Positions 31,967 through 41,031 are shown, numbered from the stretch's first letter. The stretch: 64,000 bases of DNA from Pseudomonas sp. 6D_7.1_Bac1 (GCF_025465945.1 NZ_JANLNW010000071.1:105462-169461), one strand, 5' to 3'. Translations and numbers: made by a program. Notes: generated by a model not told the origin, from the sequence alone.

Positions 31967-31982
31967 CCTCCGAGCTGCTAAA
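31967..31982 (-). promoter_or_regulatory. Upstream target copy (a1-b1) of the second C4-like RNA
   Basis: TTTAGCAG then CGGAGG on the minus strand, the same order and complementarity as the sites that flank the DUF6124 start. In the C4 scheme these sites precede the RNA and can pair with it in cis. Confidence 0.6.
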
Positions 31983-32125
31983 CCCGATCGCTGATGGGCA
32001 GCGACAGGAGAACAATAGAAGCCAGGGCCAAGGCGCACAAGCCGGCGGATTCTGGCGCAGGTGTAGGCCCTGACGCAAGGCGTTGTAGCCTCTGATGGGC
32101 ACTGCGTAGGCAAGCTTAAACACCC

Positions 32126-32284
32126 GTAGCAGCTGTCGAGCCCGCGAGGCTGCGTTCGGCTCGGTCCGCGCTCGGGCGAAGCAGTCGTAAAATCAGGCAA
32201 CACGTTCTTTCAGGTGAACCGCGTACGCAGGGTTGGCGAGGACTGCGTCCTCGAACGCAGCCTCGCGGGCTCGGCAGCTGCTAC
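32126..32284. repeat. REPIN-like inverted repeat (GTAGCAGCTGCCGAGCC type), second copy
   Basis: Starts GTAGCAGCTGTCGAGCCCGC and ends GGCTCGGCAGCTGCTAC, with an inside closely matching 31239-31396. Immediately to its right is a broken DUF6124 3' end, so REPIN and gene end were duplicated together. Confidence 0.85.
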
Positions 32285-32292
32285 GGTTGCTG

Positions 32293-32352
32293 TTACTCCG
32301 ATGGATCGAGGTGGTCCAGCGCGCGATTAACCGCCAACTTGGCCGGAGAAAC
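32293..32352 (-). pseudogene. DUF6124 3' fragment
   Basis: The minus strand encodes LAVNRALDHLDPSE followed by TAA, nearly identical to the last residues of the intact gene at 31405 (LAVNRALDHLDPPE). The homology is lost upstream after about 20 codons. The distance from the REPIN is the same eight bases as in the intact copy, so this is the residue of a segmental duplication. Confidence 0.85.
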
Positions 32353-32405
32353 GGTCGCGCCAAAAAACGGGCAGGTTAGTCATTGGCTACCTCGACTTCT
32401 GAATA

Positions 32406-32424
32406 ATTGGCTATTTGTGCCAAT
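32406..32424. promoter_or_regulatory. Inverted repeat before the AhpD-like gene
   Basis: ATTGGC-TATTTGT-GCCAAT, about 50 bases upstream of ATG 32475. It is a candidate operator; a second ATTGGC-like word lies 20 bases before it. Confidence 0.4.
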
Positions 32425-32474
32425 GGCCAGTGGCGCTAACGTATGGCGCATCCCCACTTGCTACGGAGCTCACC

Positions 32475-32915
32475 ATGCAACCTCGTGTCGATTTTTACAC
32501 CGCCTCACCGGAAGCCCTCAAAGCCATGATCGCGCTGGAAACCGCAGTCTCGAAACTGCCGTTGGAAAAGTCGCTGATCGAACTGGTCAAACTGCGTGCT
32601 TCGCAGATCAACGGCTGCGCGTTCTGCATTGACATGCACACCGCCGATGCCATCAAGGAGGGTGAAACCCCACGTCGCCTGTTCGCCGTTACCGCCTGGC
32701 GCGAAGCCCCGTTCTTCAGCGACCGCGAGCGTGCGGCCCTGGCCTGGACCGAATCCCTGACCCAGCTCAGCCTGACCCACGCCCCGGACGAAGACTATGA
32801 GTTGGTAAGCGCGCAATTCACGCCCAAGGAAATGGTCGACCTGACCGTGGCGATTACCACCATCAACAGCTGGAACCGTCTCGCTGTAGGCTTCCGCAAA
32901 ATGCCCCAGGCCTGA
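32475..32915 (+). CDS. Carboxymuconolactone decarboxylase/AhpD-like protein
   Basis: A 146-residue protein; ATG 32475 has GGAG upstream. The redox motif CAFCIDMH (Cys-x2-Cys-x3-His) lies in a helical bundle: LVKLRASQINGCAFCIDMHT. This is the AhpD-type core used for alkylhydroperoxidase activity. The gene is monocistronic and convergent with the efflux operon. Such proteins protect against peroxides or quinones. Confidence 0.9.
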   Translation: MQPRVDFYTASPEALKAMIALETAVSKLPLEKSLIELVKLRASQINGCAFCIDMHTADAIKEGETPRRLFAVTAWREAPFFSDRERAALAWTESLTQLSLTHAPDEDYELVSAQFTPKEMVDLTVAITTINSWNRLAVGFRKMPQA

Positions 32916-32922
32916 TCCGGGC

Positions 32923-34515
32923 TCAATGGGCATCCGCTGACGGCGCGGCCGGTGGTTGTACCTTGTGCATCAAGGGCACCATCAGCGTCGCGATAATGAA
33001 GCAGACCATGATCATGACAAACGCGTCGCCATAGGTTTGCGTCTGGGCTTCGCGGTAGGTCAGCAACCACAGTTGGTGCAGGCTGGCGGTGACACCCGCC
33101 TCGCCGCTTTGACCCAGGGCGGCGAAGTTGCTGCCGACCTGTGACAGCCACTGGTTCAGGGCTTCATTGCTGCTGTTCAAGTGCTCGGCCAGCCGGGTGA
33201 AGTGCAGGTTGGTGCGGTCATTGAGGATCGTCGCGCAGGCGGCGATGCCGATCGCGCCACCGAGGTTGCGCATCAGATTGAACAATCCCGAGGCGTGCTT
33301 CAACCGTGCCGGGGCCAACCCGCCCAGGGTCAGCGTGACCGCCGGTGGCACCGCCAATTGCTGGGCAATGCCGCGCAAGGCTTGTGGCAGCATCAATTCT
33401 TTGGCGCCCCAGTCATGGGTGATCGGGCTGAAGTCCCACATCGATAACGCGAACAGCCCAAGGCCGGCCATCATGATCCAGCGCAGGTCGACGCGGTTGG
33501 CCAGAAAGGCATACAGCGGAATCGCCATGATTTGGAAGATCCCGGTGGAAAACACCGCCAGACCAATGTCCAGTGCGCCATAACCGCGTACCCGACCGAG
33601 AAACAGCGGCGTCAGGTAAATGGTCGCGAACAGGCCGATCCCGGTGACGAACGAAAAGAAGCAGCCGAGGGCAAAGTTGCGGTCCTTCAAGGCTCGCAGA
33701 TCAACGATCGGGTTGGCCACGTGCAAGGTCCGGCCAATAAACGCCAGGCCTGCCAGCCCCGAGATCCACGCCGTGGTCAGAATCGTCTGATCGCTGAACC
33801 AGTTCCAGCGCGGACCTTCTTCCAGGGTGTATTCCAGGCACCCGAGAAACAGCGCCATGAAGGCCATGCTCAGGTAATCCGCGCCCTTGAGCAGGGACAG
33901 TTCCGGTTGGTCGATCTTCACCAGCATCGGCACCGCCACGGCGACGAAAATCCCCGGCACCAGATTGATGTAGAACAGCCAATGCCAGGACGACACATCG
34001 GTGATCCAGCCTCCGATGACGGGTCCCAATGTCGGTGACAACGAGGCCACCGCGCCGATGGTTGCGGCGGCGATCACCCGTTGTTTACCGGTGAAGAAAA
34101 AGAACGCGGTGGTGAACACCAGCGGGATCATCGAGCCACCCAGAAAACCTTGCAGGGCACGAAAGGCGATCATGCTCTGGATGTTCCAGGCCGCGCCGCA
34201 GAGCAGGCTGGCCAGGGTGAAGCCAACCGCCGAGGCGCAGAACAGCCAGCGCGTGGAAAACACCCGCGACAGCCAACCCGACAACGGAATCACGATAATC
34301 TCGGCGATCAGATAGCTGGTCTGTACCCAGGCGGTTTCGTCGGTGCCGGCCGAGAGCCCGCCGCCGATGTCACGCAACGAGGCCGAAACAATCTGGATAT
34401 CCAGCAGCGCGATGAACATGCCGATGCACATCGTGGCGAAGGCAAATACCTTGCTCGCCGTCGCCATGTTCGCGGCATCGAACGGTTGAGCCTGGGCGGT
34501 GAGGGCGCGGTTCAT
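32923..34515 (-). CDS. DHA2-family multidrug efflux permease (EmrB-like)
   Basis: A 530-residue membrane protein with about 14 transmembrane segments, typical of EmrB. Family features are MCIGMFIALLDIQIVSASL at the start, WVQTSYLIAEI, GWLSRVFSTRW, and RALQGFLGGSMIPLVFT. The start codon overlaps the stop of the membrane-fusion gene by four bases (ATGA), so the two form an operon. Together with an outer-membrane TolC-like protein it would export hydrophobic drugs; the outer-membrane part is not encoded here. Confidence 0.9.
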   Translation of the reverse strand: MNRALTAQAQPFDAANMATASKVFAFATMCIGMFIALLDIQIVSASLRDIGGGLSAGTDETAWVQTSYLIAEIIVIPLSGWLSRVFSTRWLFCASAVGFTLASLLCGAAWNIQSMIAFRALQGFLGGSMIPLVFTTAFFFFTGKQRVIAAATIGAVASLSPTLGPVIGGWITDVSSWHWLFYINLVPGIFVAVAVPMLVKIDQPELSLLKGADYLSMAFMALFLGCLEYTLEEGPRWNWFSDQTILTTAWISGLAGLAFIGRTLHVANPIVDLRALKDRNFALGCFFSFVTGIGLFATIYLTPLFLGRVRGYGALDIGLAVFSTGIFQIMAIPLYAFLANRVDLRWIMMAGLGLFALSMWDFSPITHDWGAKELMLPQALRGIAQQLAVPPAVTLTLGGLAPARLKHASGLFNLMRNLGGAIGIAACATILNDRTNLHFTRLAEHLNSSNEALNQWLSQVGSNFAALGQSGEAGVTASLHQLWLLTYREAQTQTYGDAFVMIMVCFIIATLMVPLMHKVQPPAAPSADAH

Positions 34516-35639
34516 GGTGCGTTGGCCTGGGCTACGGCAACTGTCGGCTCCTTGGGCGCGGTTTTGGTATCAACCGACGCGGTCACCGACAACCCCGGAC
34601 GCAGTTGGCCGAGCACGCCATCGGCCGGATCAAGGAGGATGCGCACCGGCACCCGCTGGACGATCTTGGTGAAGTTGCCGGTGGCGTTTTCCGGTGGCAG
34701 CACACTGAACTGCGCGCCCGTGGCCGGCGCCAGGCTGTCCAGATGACCATGGAATTCACGCCCGGAGAGCACGTCGGCATGAATGCTCACGCGCTGGCCG
34801 GGCACCATGTGCGCCAGCTGATCTTCCTTGAAGTTGGCATCGACCCACAGGCCGCTGGCGGGCACCACCGAGAGCAATTGCGAACCGGCTTGGGCGTAGG
34901 CGCCAACCCGTGCCCGGCGGTTACCGATCACACCGTCGACCGGTGCACGCAACTCGGTGTAACCGAGGTTCAGCTGCGCCAGATCACGTTCGGCGCGTGC
35001 TTGCATCAACGCCGCTTTGGCCTGTTGCTTGCGGGTAGCGATCACGTCCAGCTGCCGTTGCGTGGCGAGCAGCTCGGCTTGTGCTCGTGCACTCAGCGCC
35101 TGAGCGGTCTTGAAGGTGGCATCGGCGCGTTGAGCGCTTTCCACCGACACCGCATTACTGCCGACCAGCCGTTTGTAGCGGTCATTGTCATCCCGCGAGC
35201 GGGCGGTTTCAGCGCCAGCGGCATCGATCCCGGCGCGGGCCTGGCCGATCACCGCATGCTGCAATTGCTCGGTGGCGTCGAGGTTGGCCAGCAGGGCTTC
35301 TTCCGCGGCAACGGCGCCTTCGGCCTTGGCCAGGCTGGCGCGATAGTCACGTGAGTCGAGGCGAATCAGCACATCACCGGCCTTGACCTGCTGGTTGTCG
35401 GTCACCAGCACTTGCTCGACATAACCGGCGACCTTCGGCCCGATGACGGTGACGTCGCCACCGATGTAGGCATCGTCGGTGGCTTCGATGAAGCGGCCAC
35501 TGGTCCACCAGTGCGAACCGTACAGTGCGATCAACACTAGAGCGACAGCGCCCGCACCGCTCAGCAGCAAACGCTTGAGCAAAGGAGGGCGCACAGGTTT
35601 CACGGCAAGGGAGGGATCAACGGCGTTCAGGCTGGTCAT
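34512..35639 (-). CDS. HlyD-family membrane fusion protein (EmrA-like)
   Basis: A 375-residue protein with one N-terminal membrane anchor (about residues 24-45), biotinyl-lipoyl-like half motifs (DAYIGGDVTVIGPKVAGYVEQ, LRAPVDGVIGNRRARVG) flanking a long alpha-helical hairpin (about 95-210), and a beta-barrel domain. It is the periplasmic partner of the downstream EmrB-like permease, with overlapping stop and start. AGGGG precedes ATG 35639, and the upstream region contains an ATTACG-GG-CGTAAT operator. Confidence 0.9.
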   Translation of the reverse strand: MTSLNAVDPSLAVKPVRPPLLKRLLLSGAGAVALVLIALYGSHWWTSGRFIEATDDAYIGGDVTVIGPKVAGYVEQVLVTDNQQVKAGDVLIRLDSRDYRASLAKAEGAVAAEEALLANLDATEQLQHAVIGQARAGIDAAGAETARSRDDNDRYKRLVGSNAVSVESAQRADATFKTAQALSARAQAELLATQRQLDVIATRKQQAKAALMQARAERDLAQLNLGYTELRAPVDGVIGNRRARVGAYAQAGSQLLSVVPASGLWVDANFKEDQLAHMVPGQRVSIHADVLSGREFHGHLDSLAPATGAQFSVLPPENATGNFTKIVQRVPVRILLDPADGVLGQLRPGLSVTASVDTKTAPKEPTVAVAQANAP

Positions 35640-35667
35640 GGCAATCCCCTATGGGATATCAGTCGTT

Positions 35668-35681
35668 ATTACGGGCGTAAT
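35668..35681. promoter_or_regulatory. Palindrome in the efflux operon promoter region
   Basis: ATTACGGGCGTAAT, six-base arms with a GG centre, 29 bases upstream of the membrane-fusion gene start. A likely operator for a local repressor or activator. Confidence 0.5.
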
Positions 35682-35741
35682 ATGACGCAGGTAATATTTT
35701 CTGACAATTGATTTTTTCGGCCACTCGTCAGTTGCCGATGA

Positions 35742-36506
35742 TTACTTGAAGTAAGCGCCAGGCGTTTTGCCGGTCATGGCCTTGAAAAAGGCGATGAACA
35801 CGCTGTCGCTGGCAAAGCCCAGTTCAAAAGCGCTGTAACTGATGTTGCGGCCGGTCGCGAGCAGTTCGATGGCGCGCATCAGTCGCCACTGCTGTCGCCA
35901 TTGTTGATAGCCCATGCCGGTTTCCCGCTGGAAAATCCGCCCGATGGTTTTGCTGCTGGCGCCGACCCTTGTCACCAGCACCTGCAATGGCGGCGGCAGT
36001 TGTTCGGGGACGGTCAGCAAGGGCGCCAAGCGTTTGTCCCGAGGCAAGGGCAGCAGCATCGGCTGGTGGATGGCTTCGCGGATTTCACTCAGGCACAACC
36101 CCAGCAAATGCACGAACGTGCCCTGACGCCAGTCCGTGTCGAACGGCGCCATCGCAATCGGCTCCAACACCGCCCGCAGCAACGGGCTGACCTCGATCAC
36201 GCAGACCTGATTCGGCAATTGAGTCGAGAGTTGCGGCGTCAGGTAAATGGACCGGTAATCGACGCTCTGCTGCATCACCGCTCGATGACTCACCCTGGGC
36301 GGAATCCACGCCGCGCGTGACGGCGGTAACAGGCAGAGTTGTTCTGCCAGGGTGATCCGGGTGCAGCCCTGGCGGGTGAACAGCAATTGCCCACGCTCAT
36401 GCCGGTGCAGACCCGAGTCATGTTCGCCCAGGTTTGCGGCAATGCCGATGACATCAGCCTCATGAGCGTCCGGGTCGAAGGGTGTCTGTGCTTCCAGCCA
36501 GGCCAT
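35742..36506 (-). CDS. AraC-family transcriptional regulator
   Basis: A 254-residue protein with an N-terminal cupin (about 10-90, HRHERGQLLFTRQGCTRI) and a C-terminal double HTH of AraC type (about 160-254), ending with FELGFASDSVFIAFFKAMTGKTPGAY. It is divergent from the MFS gene at 36606, and a long palindrome lies between them. It belongs to the NimR/YdeO-like group that often controls an adjacent efflux gene. It also lies upstream of the EmrAB pair on the same strand, which could be a second target. Confidence 0.9.
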   Translation of the reverse strand: MAWLEAQTPFDPDAHEADVIGIAANLGEHDSGLHRHERGQLLFTRQGCTRITLAEQLCLLPPSRAAWIPPRVSHRAVMQQSVDYRSIYLTPQLSTQLPNQVCVIEVSPLLRAVLEPIAMAPFDTDWRQGTFVHLLGLCLSEIREAIHQPMLLPLPRDKRLAPLLTVPEQLPPPLQVLVTRVGASSKTIGRIFQRETGMGYQQWRQQWRLMRAIELLATGRNISYSAFELGFASDSVFIAFFKAMTGKTPGAYFK

Positions 36507-36529
36507 GAGGTTGTCCGATTTCAGTGGTT

Positions 36530-36551
36530 TATTGTCCTGATCAGGATAATA
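36530..36551. promoter_or_regulatory. Palindromic operator between AraC and MFS genes
   Basis: A 22-base inverted repeat centred on TCCTGATCAGGA, arms TATTGTCCTGA and TCAGGATAATA, with one mismatch. It lies 24 bases from the AraC start and 55 from the MFS start, so one bound regulator could affect both. Confidence 0.65.
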
Positions 36552-36605
36552 CGCCAGTGACAGCTCAATAAAATCACCGCCAGTCTTTCAGGTGAGTAAG
36601 CCGTC

Positions 36606-37736
36606 ATGAATTCAAACAATCTGCTTCGCTTGGCCATTGCCTTGTTGATGTTCGGGCAGATCGCACAAACCCTCTACAGCCCGGCGCTGGCCGATATCGG
36701 TCAGGCATTCCGGGTGACGCCTGCCGCTGCCGCACAGCTTTTGTCGGTGTATTTCCTGGCGTTCGCCGCAGGCGTGGTGGTGTGGGGACGGGCCTGTGAT
36801 CACATCGGTCGACGACCGTCGATGTTGGGTGGTCTGGCGTTGTATGCCTTGGCCACGGTGATGGCACTGAGTGTCAGTACCTTCGACGGTCTGCTGGCGG
36901 CGCAAGCGCTGGCGGCCTTTGGAGCTGCGGTCGGTTCGGTGGTGACGCAAACCCTGCTACGCGACCGTTTCAATGGCGCGGCGCTGGCCCGAGTGTTTTC
37001 GGTGTTGGGCATGGCGCTGGCGATAAGCCCGGCGTTGGGCCTGTTTATCGGGGCCAACCTGGTCAGTGGGTTTGGCTATCGAGGCGTGTTGGTTTGCCTG
37101 CTGATGCTGGCGCTGGTCCTGTTCGGCTGGAGTGCCTGGACATTACCGGAAACCCGACCGGCCAACCATTCGACGCCCCCGTTGTTCGGGACCTTGCGAC
37201 AGATGCTGCAAGACGTGGCGATCTGGCGTTCCGCGTCGTTGGTGGCTGTGTTCAACATCGCGCTGTTCAGCTATTACAGCCTGGGCCCCTTTGAGTTTCA
37301 GCGTTTGGGAGTTGGCCCCGAGTTGTTCGGCTATAGCGGTGTGGTCCTTGCCCTGGGATCGGGCCTGGGGGCGGGGTTGAACAAACACTTGCTCAAGCGC
37401 GGCATGACGGGGCCGCAACTGGTCGGCATTGCGGCCATCGCGGCATTGCTCGGCGCGATGGGGGTCCAGGGATTGCGCGAAAGTGTCTGGTTCGTTGCGC
37501 CGATGCTGCTGGTGGTTCTGGCCTTCGGGATGGCGATTCCGAACATTCTCGGCTCGGCGTTGACCGGTTATGGCGATCGGCTGGGCACCGCCGGTGCGCT
37601 GTTTGGCTTGATGTATTACTTGCTGATCGGCGGTGGACTGATGCTCGCGGCGTGGAGCCAAGCCCTGGGTTGGACGCTGTTGATCTGTGGTGTTCTGGCC
37701 GTGCTTTTGAGCGGGCGAGCGAGCCGCACTGCCTGA
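36606..37736 (+). CDS. MFS transporter, Bcr/CflA-like
   Basis: A 376-residue permease with 12 predicted transmembrane helices. DHA1 signs include YSPALADIGQAFRVTPAAAAQL after helix 1 and the loop-2 motif GRACDHIGRRP. It is divergently transcribed from an AraC regulator over a shared palindrome, consistent with an inducible drug or metabolite exporter. It is shorter than the usual 400 residues but looks complete. AGGTGAG lies upstream of the start. Confidence 0.88.
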   Translation: MNSNNLLRLAIALLMFGQIAQTLYSPALADIGQAFRVTPAAAAQLLSVYFLAFAAGVVVWGRACDHIGRRPSMLGGLALYALATVMALSVSTFDGLLAAQALAAFGAAVGSVVTQTLLRDRFNGAALARVFSVLGMALAISPALGLFIGANLVSGFGYRGVLVCLLMLALVLFGWSAWTLPETRPANHSTPPLFGTLRQMLQDVAIWRSASLVAVFNIALFSYYSLGPFEFQRLGVGPELFGYSGVVLALGSGLGAGLNKHLLKRGMTGPQLVGIAAIAALLGAMGVQGLRESVWFVAPMLLVVLAFGMAIPNILGSALTGYGDRLGTAGALFGLMYYLLIGGGLMLAAWSQALGWTLLICGVLAVLLSGRASRTA

Positions 37737-37742
37737 TCGACG

Positions 37743-37792
37743 AAAAAACCCGTTGAACCAGTCGGGCCCTTGATCAAGGTCAAGGGCCCGAC
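37743..37792. terminator. Bidirectional terminator region
   Basis: A 13-bp perfect stem GTCGGGCCCTTGA / TCAAGGGCCCGAC (37761-37792) lies between two convergent genes. On the minus strand a smaller CCCG/CGGG hairpin is followed by TTTTTT (complement of 37743-37748), giving an end for the sulfatase transcript. Confidence 0.7.
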
Positions 37793-37810
37793 GGGCGCAA
37801 CCAACCGGCA

Positions 37811-39787
37811 TCAGCCTTTGGTTGGCGGCGTAACGATGTCGAACCAAAGATCGAAGTCGTCAACCATACCGAACAGCTGCGGCAGCAGCAGGGGGTTGCC
37901 GGAGCTACTCAGTTTTCCTTCCACGATCAGTCGTACGGCCGACACATCTTTGAGCAACAGGCGATTGAGGTCGGCGCGGTTAATGGTCACGGTCTGCCCG
38001 GCATCGGCGCTCTGTATGCCCTTGATGTTGTTCAAGTGCGAGTTCTTCAACTCCAGCAGATACGTTTCGTTTACATCCGGCAGGTTCAGATTAATGCTGA
38101 TGTTCTTGCCTTCGGCTTTTTCGGCGTTCAGACGAACCCCGAGGTAGTCGAAGATCAGTCCGGTATCCATCGCGGCCAATGCGTCACCACTGTTCATTTT
38201 GGTGGACGGTAGATTACGTGGCACGCCATTACGCAGTTCCTGCGCCGCCGCCAGATAGCTGTTGCGCCAGCCAGCGTTCTCGGCCTGGTAGCCCAGTTGC
38301 TCCAGGGCGTCGGCCTGCAGATCGCGGGCGGCTTTGTTTTCCGGGTCGGCGAAGACCAGCTTGTTACCGACTTCGGCAACCCAGCGATATTCACCTTGGT
38401 CGTACGACGCCTTGGCCATCTTCAATACCTGATCGGCACCGCCCATATAGGCAATGTAATGCTTTGCCGACTCTTCCGGGCTAAGCGGGTCGAGGGTTGC
38501 CGGGTTGCCGTCGTAGTAGCCGAGGTATTTGTTGATCACCGCCCTTGAGTTGTGGCTGATCGAGCCATGATAGCCACGGTTGAACCATTCCTTGCTGAGT
38601 TCATCCGGCACTTTGATGCGGTGCTGGATGTCGTCGATGGTCACGCCCTGATTGGCCAGATGCAGTGTCTGATCGTGGAGATAGCCGTAAATATCACGCT
38701 GTTTCTCCAGGACCTTGACGATGTCTTCGTGTCCCCAGCGCGGCCAGTTATGGACGGCAAACAGCACCTCGGCCTTGTCGCCGAACCGGTGCAGGGCTTC
38801 GTTGATGTATTTGCTCCAACCCAATGCATCGCGGGTTTCAGCACCGCGCAGGGTGTACAGGTTGTGCAGCGTGCCAACCACGTTTTCGGCCATCAGCAGC
38901 GCTTTTTGCTGCGGCAGCCAAATGTTCATTTCCGAGGGCGCTTCGGTGCCTGGCGTGTTCTGAAAGGTAAAAGGGATACCGTCCAACTCGGTTTCTTCGA
39001 TGGCAGCCTTGATCAGCCGGGACGGCGCAATCAGGCTCAAAGGCCCGGATGACAGGCCTTTGCCGATAGCCATGTCAACCTGACCTTCCGGACTTTTGGG
39101 GAGCAACGTGCCGTATTGGTACGTCGCGCGGCGAATCATCGCGTTGCCCGCCAGCACGTTCTCTTTGATGGCCGACTCCATGAAGCCGTTCGGCGCGATA
39201 ATCTGCACCTCACCGCTGGCCACCTGTTCCGGTGTGACCAGGCCACGCACGCCACCGAAATGGTCGGCATGTGCGTGGCTATAGATGATGACTTTAATCG
39301 GCTTTTGTCCGAGCTCCTGACTGACCAGCGCGTAAGCGGCCTTGGAAGTAGCCGGGGTGGTCAGCGTATCAATGACAATCCAGCCGGTCTTGCCTTCGAC
39401 AAACGTAATGTTCGCCAGGTCATAGCCGCGCACCTGGTAGATGCCATCGGTGACCTTGTACAAGCCGTACTTGAGGTTGAGCAACGCCTGACGTTGAAGG
39501 CTCGGGTTGATACTGTCGAAGTCCTTTCCCGCATGCAGAAAATCATAACCCCCCAATTGCCAGGCGACGCTGCCATCGTCGTTCTTGATCAGCAGATTGT
39601 CCGGGCGCTTGATCAGCCCTTTATCAACCCGATCGAAATCGCTTTGATCCTCAAACGGTAAACTGGATTTCACCTGCTGTTGGGCGGCGATGGTGAAGGC
39701 GGTCGCAGGTTTTGTACCGTCGGCATCAGCAGCCATCAAGGGTGGGCATAAGCTGACCAGCAGAACTGCTGTTGAGAGGCGAATCAT
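37811..39787 (-). CDS. Alkyl/aryl-sulfatase, SdsA1-like
   Basis: A 658-residue exported protein: signal peptide MIRLSTAVLLVSLCPPLMAA, then a metallo-beta-lactamase-fold catalytic domain with the zinc motif H171-A-H-A-D-H176, GVRG and further ligand motifs (AENVVGTLHNLYTLRG). A helical dimerisation domain is at about 400-530 and a C-terminal SCP-2-like domain at about 540-658. This is the layout of SdsA1 of P. aeruginosa, which cleaves dodecyl sulfate. GGAG lies before ATG 39787. The divergent LysR gene mirrors sdsB1, the activator of sdsA1. Confidence 0.92.
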   Translation of the reverse strand: MIRLSTAVLLVSLCPPLMAADADGTKPATAFTIAAQQQVKSSLPFEDQSDFDRVDKGLIKRPDNLLIKNDDGSVAWQLGGYDFLHAGKDFDSINPSLQRQALLNLKYGLYKVTDGIYQVRGYDLANITFVEGKTGWIVIDTLTTPATSKAAYALVSQELGQKPIKVIIYSHAHADHFGGVRGLVTPEQVASGEVQIIAPNGFMESAIKENVLAGNAMIRRATYQYGTLLPKSPEGQVDMAIGKGLSSGPLSLIAPSRLIKAAIEETELDGIPFTFQNTPGTEAPSEMNIWLPQQKALLMAENVVGTLHNLYTLRGAETRDALGWSKYINEALHRFGDKAEVLFAVHNWPRWGHEDIVKVLEKQRDIYGYLHDQTLHLANQGVTIDDIQHRIKVPDELSKEWFNRGYHGSISHNSRAVINKYLGYYDGNPATLDPLSPEESAKHYIAYMGGADQVLKMAKASYDQGEYRWVAEVGNKLVFADPENKAARDLQADALEQLGYQAENAGWRNSYLAAAQELRNGVPRNLPSTKMNSGDALAAMDTGLIFDYLGVRLNAEKAEGKNISINLNLPDVNETYLLELKNSHLNNIKGIQSADAGQTVTINRADLNRLLLKDVSAVRLIVEGKLSSSGNPLLLPQLFGMVDDFDLWFDIVTPPTKG

Positions 39788-39891
39788 CGGGTGGCTCCGG
39801 AATTGTTATTGGAGGAGATCTCTAGCACTATGCCGTTAACGCATTCGATAATTCCAATGCATTCCAATCCGGTAATTGATGCAGGATCAGC

Positions 39892-40827
39892 ATGAGCGAC
39901 CTACGCCAACTCCGTCATTTTGTTGCCCTCGCCGATCATGGCCATTTCGCTCGCGCTGCCGCAGCGGTCAACCTCAGCCAGCCGGCACTTTCGCGCAGCA
40001 TTCAGGCCCTTGAAGGCCATCTTGACTGCCAGTTGGTCGACCGCAATCCGCGGGGTGTTGCCTTGACAGCCCATGGTCGGTTGGTACTTGAGCACGCTCG
40101 GCGGTTACTGGCCGCCAGTCGTGCGCTGGACAATGCGGTGCTGCAACTGGCAAGCCTGGAAACTGGCGAACTGCGTCTTGGCGCGGGCCCTTTTCCGGCC
40201 GCGCGCCTGATGCCCCAGGCGCTGGGGAAGTTTTCCTGTTCCTACCCCCAGGTCACGGTGCAGCTAGCCATTGAAAACTGGCAAAGCCTGCGGCAACGAC
40301 TGTTGGATGGAGACATCGAGCTGTTTATAGCAGACGGCAGAGAGCTGGAAGGCGACCCTCAGTTAGAGGTTCAACCCTTGCAAAAGCATCAAGGCGTCTT
40401 GTTCTGCCGTCCGGGCCATCCGCTGTGTGAACTGCGCAACGTAGGTCCTGATGAACTGCGGCCCTATCCACTGGCGGGGCCCCGATTGCCACAGGAAGTC
40501 CAGCAATGGCTGGCGACCACGCTTGGCCGTCCACAGCCGCTGGGCGTGCAATGCGATGATGTATTGTTGCTCAAACAGTTGGTCGCCAGTAGCAATGCGG
40601 TCTGCCTGGTGCCATGGGATGTCATCGCAGACGATGTGCAGAGTGGCCGTATGGCAATCGTGGATTGGAATGTACGGCCGACTTTGACGTCTCCAAAAGC
40701 TTCAGCCTATGCCCTGGTACGACTGGCTGGACGCAGCCTGTCCCCCGCGGCACAAGCCTTTGTCGACTATCTGTTGGAGATCGATGGAGATGCCCTGCCG
40801 GGCGTGCAGGCCAGCGACGGGCTCTAA
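39892..40827 (+). CDS. LysR-family regulator, probable SdsB-type activator of the sulfatase
   Basis: A 311-residue LysR protein: HTH at 1-60 (LRHFVALADHGHFARAAAAVN, SQPALSRSIQALEGHLDCQLV) and an effector domain to residue 300. It is divergent from the alkylsulfatase with a 104-base gap. In P. aeruginosa sdsB1, also a LysR gene beside sdsA1, activates the sulfatase in response to SDS; by position this one should do the same. AGGA precedes ATG 39892. Sequence identity to SdsB1 was not tested. Confidence 0.88.
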   Translation: MSDLRQLRHFVALADHGHFARAAAAVNLSQPALSRSIQALEGHLDCQLVDRNPRGVALTAHGRLVLEHARRLLAASRALDNAVLQLASLETGELRLGAGPFPAARLMPQALGKFSCSYPQVTVQLAIENWQSLRQRLLDGDIELFIADGRELEGDPQLEVQPLQKHQGVLFCRPGHPLCELRNVGPDELRPYPLAGPRLPQEVQQWLATTLGRPQPLGVQCDDVLLLKQLVASSNAVCLVPWDVIADDVQSGRMAIVDWNVRPTLTSPKASAYALVRLAGRSLSPAAQAFVDYLLEIDGDALPGVQASDGL

Positions 40828-40858
40828 AAAACATTGTGGCGAGGGAGCGAGCCCTAAT

Positions 40859-40996
40859 GTAGCAGCTGCCGAGCCCGCGAGGCTGCGTTCGAGGACGAAG
40901 TCCTCGCAAATCCGGCACACACGGTATGCCTGAAAGAACGCGCCGCCTGATTTTACGACTGCTGCGCAGCCGAACGCAGGCTTCGCCAGCTGCTAC
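40859..40996. repeat. REPIN-like inverted repeat (GTAGCAGCTGCCGAGCC type), third copy
   Basis: Left arm GTAGCAGCTGCCGAGCCCGC (40859-40878) and right end CCAGCTGCTAC (40986-40996). The right arm differs (GCCGAACGCAGGCTTCGCC), so the element is a hybrid of this type with the one at 51249. It lies between two convergent genes. Confidence 0.8.
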
Positions 40997-41031
40997 GGAT
41001 CGTGCAGCAGTCGCCCCCTTGCCACAGTTTT

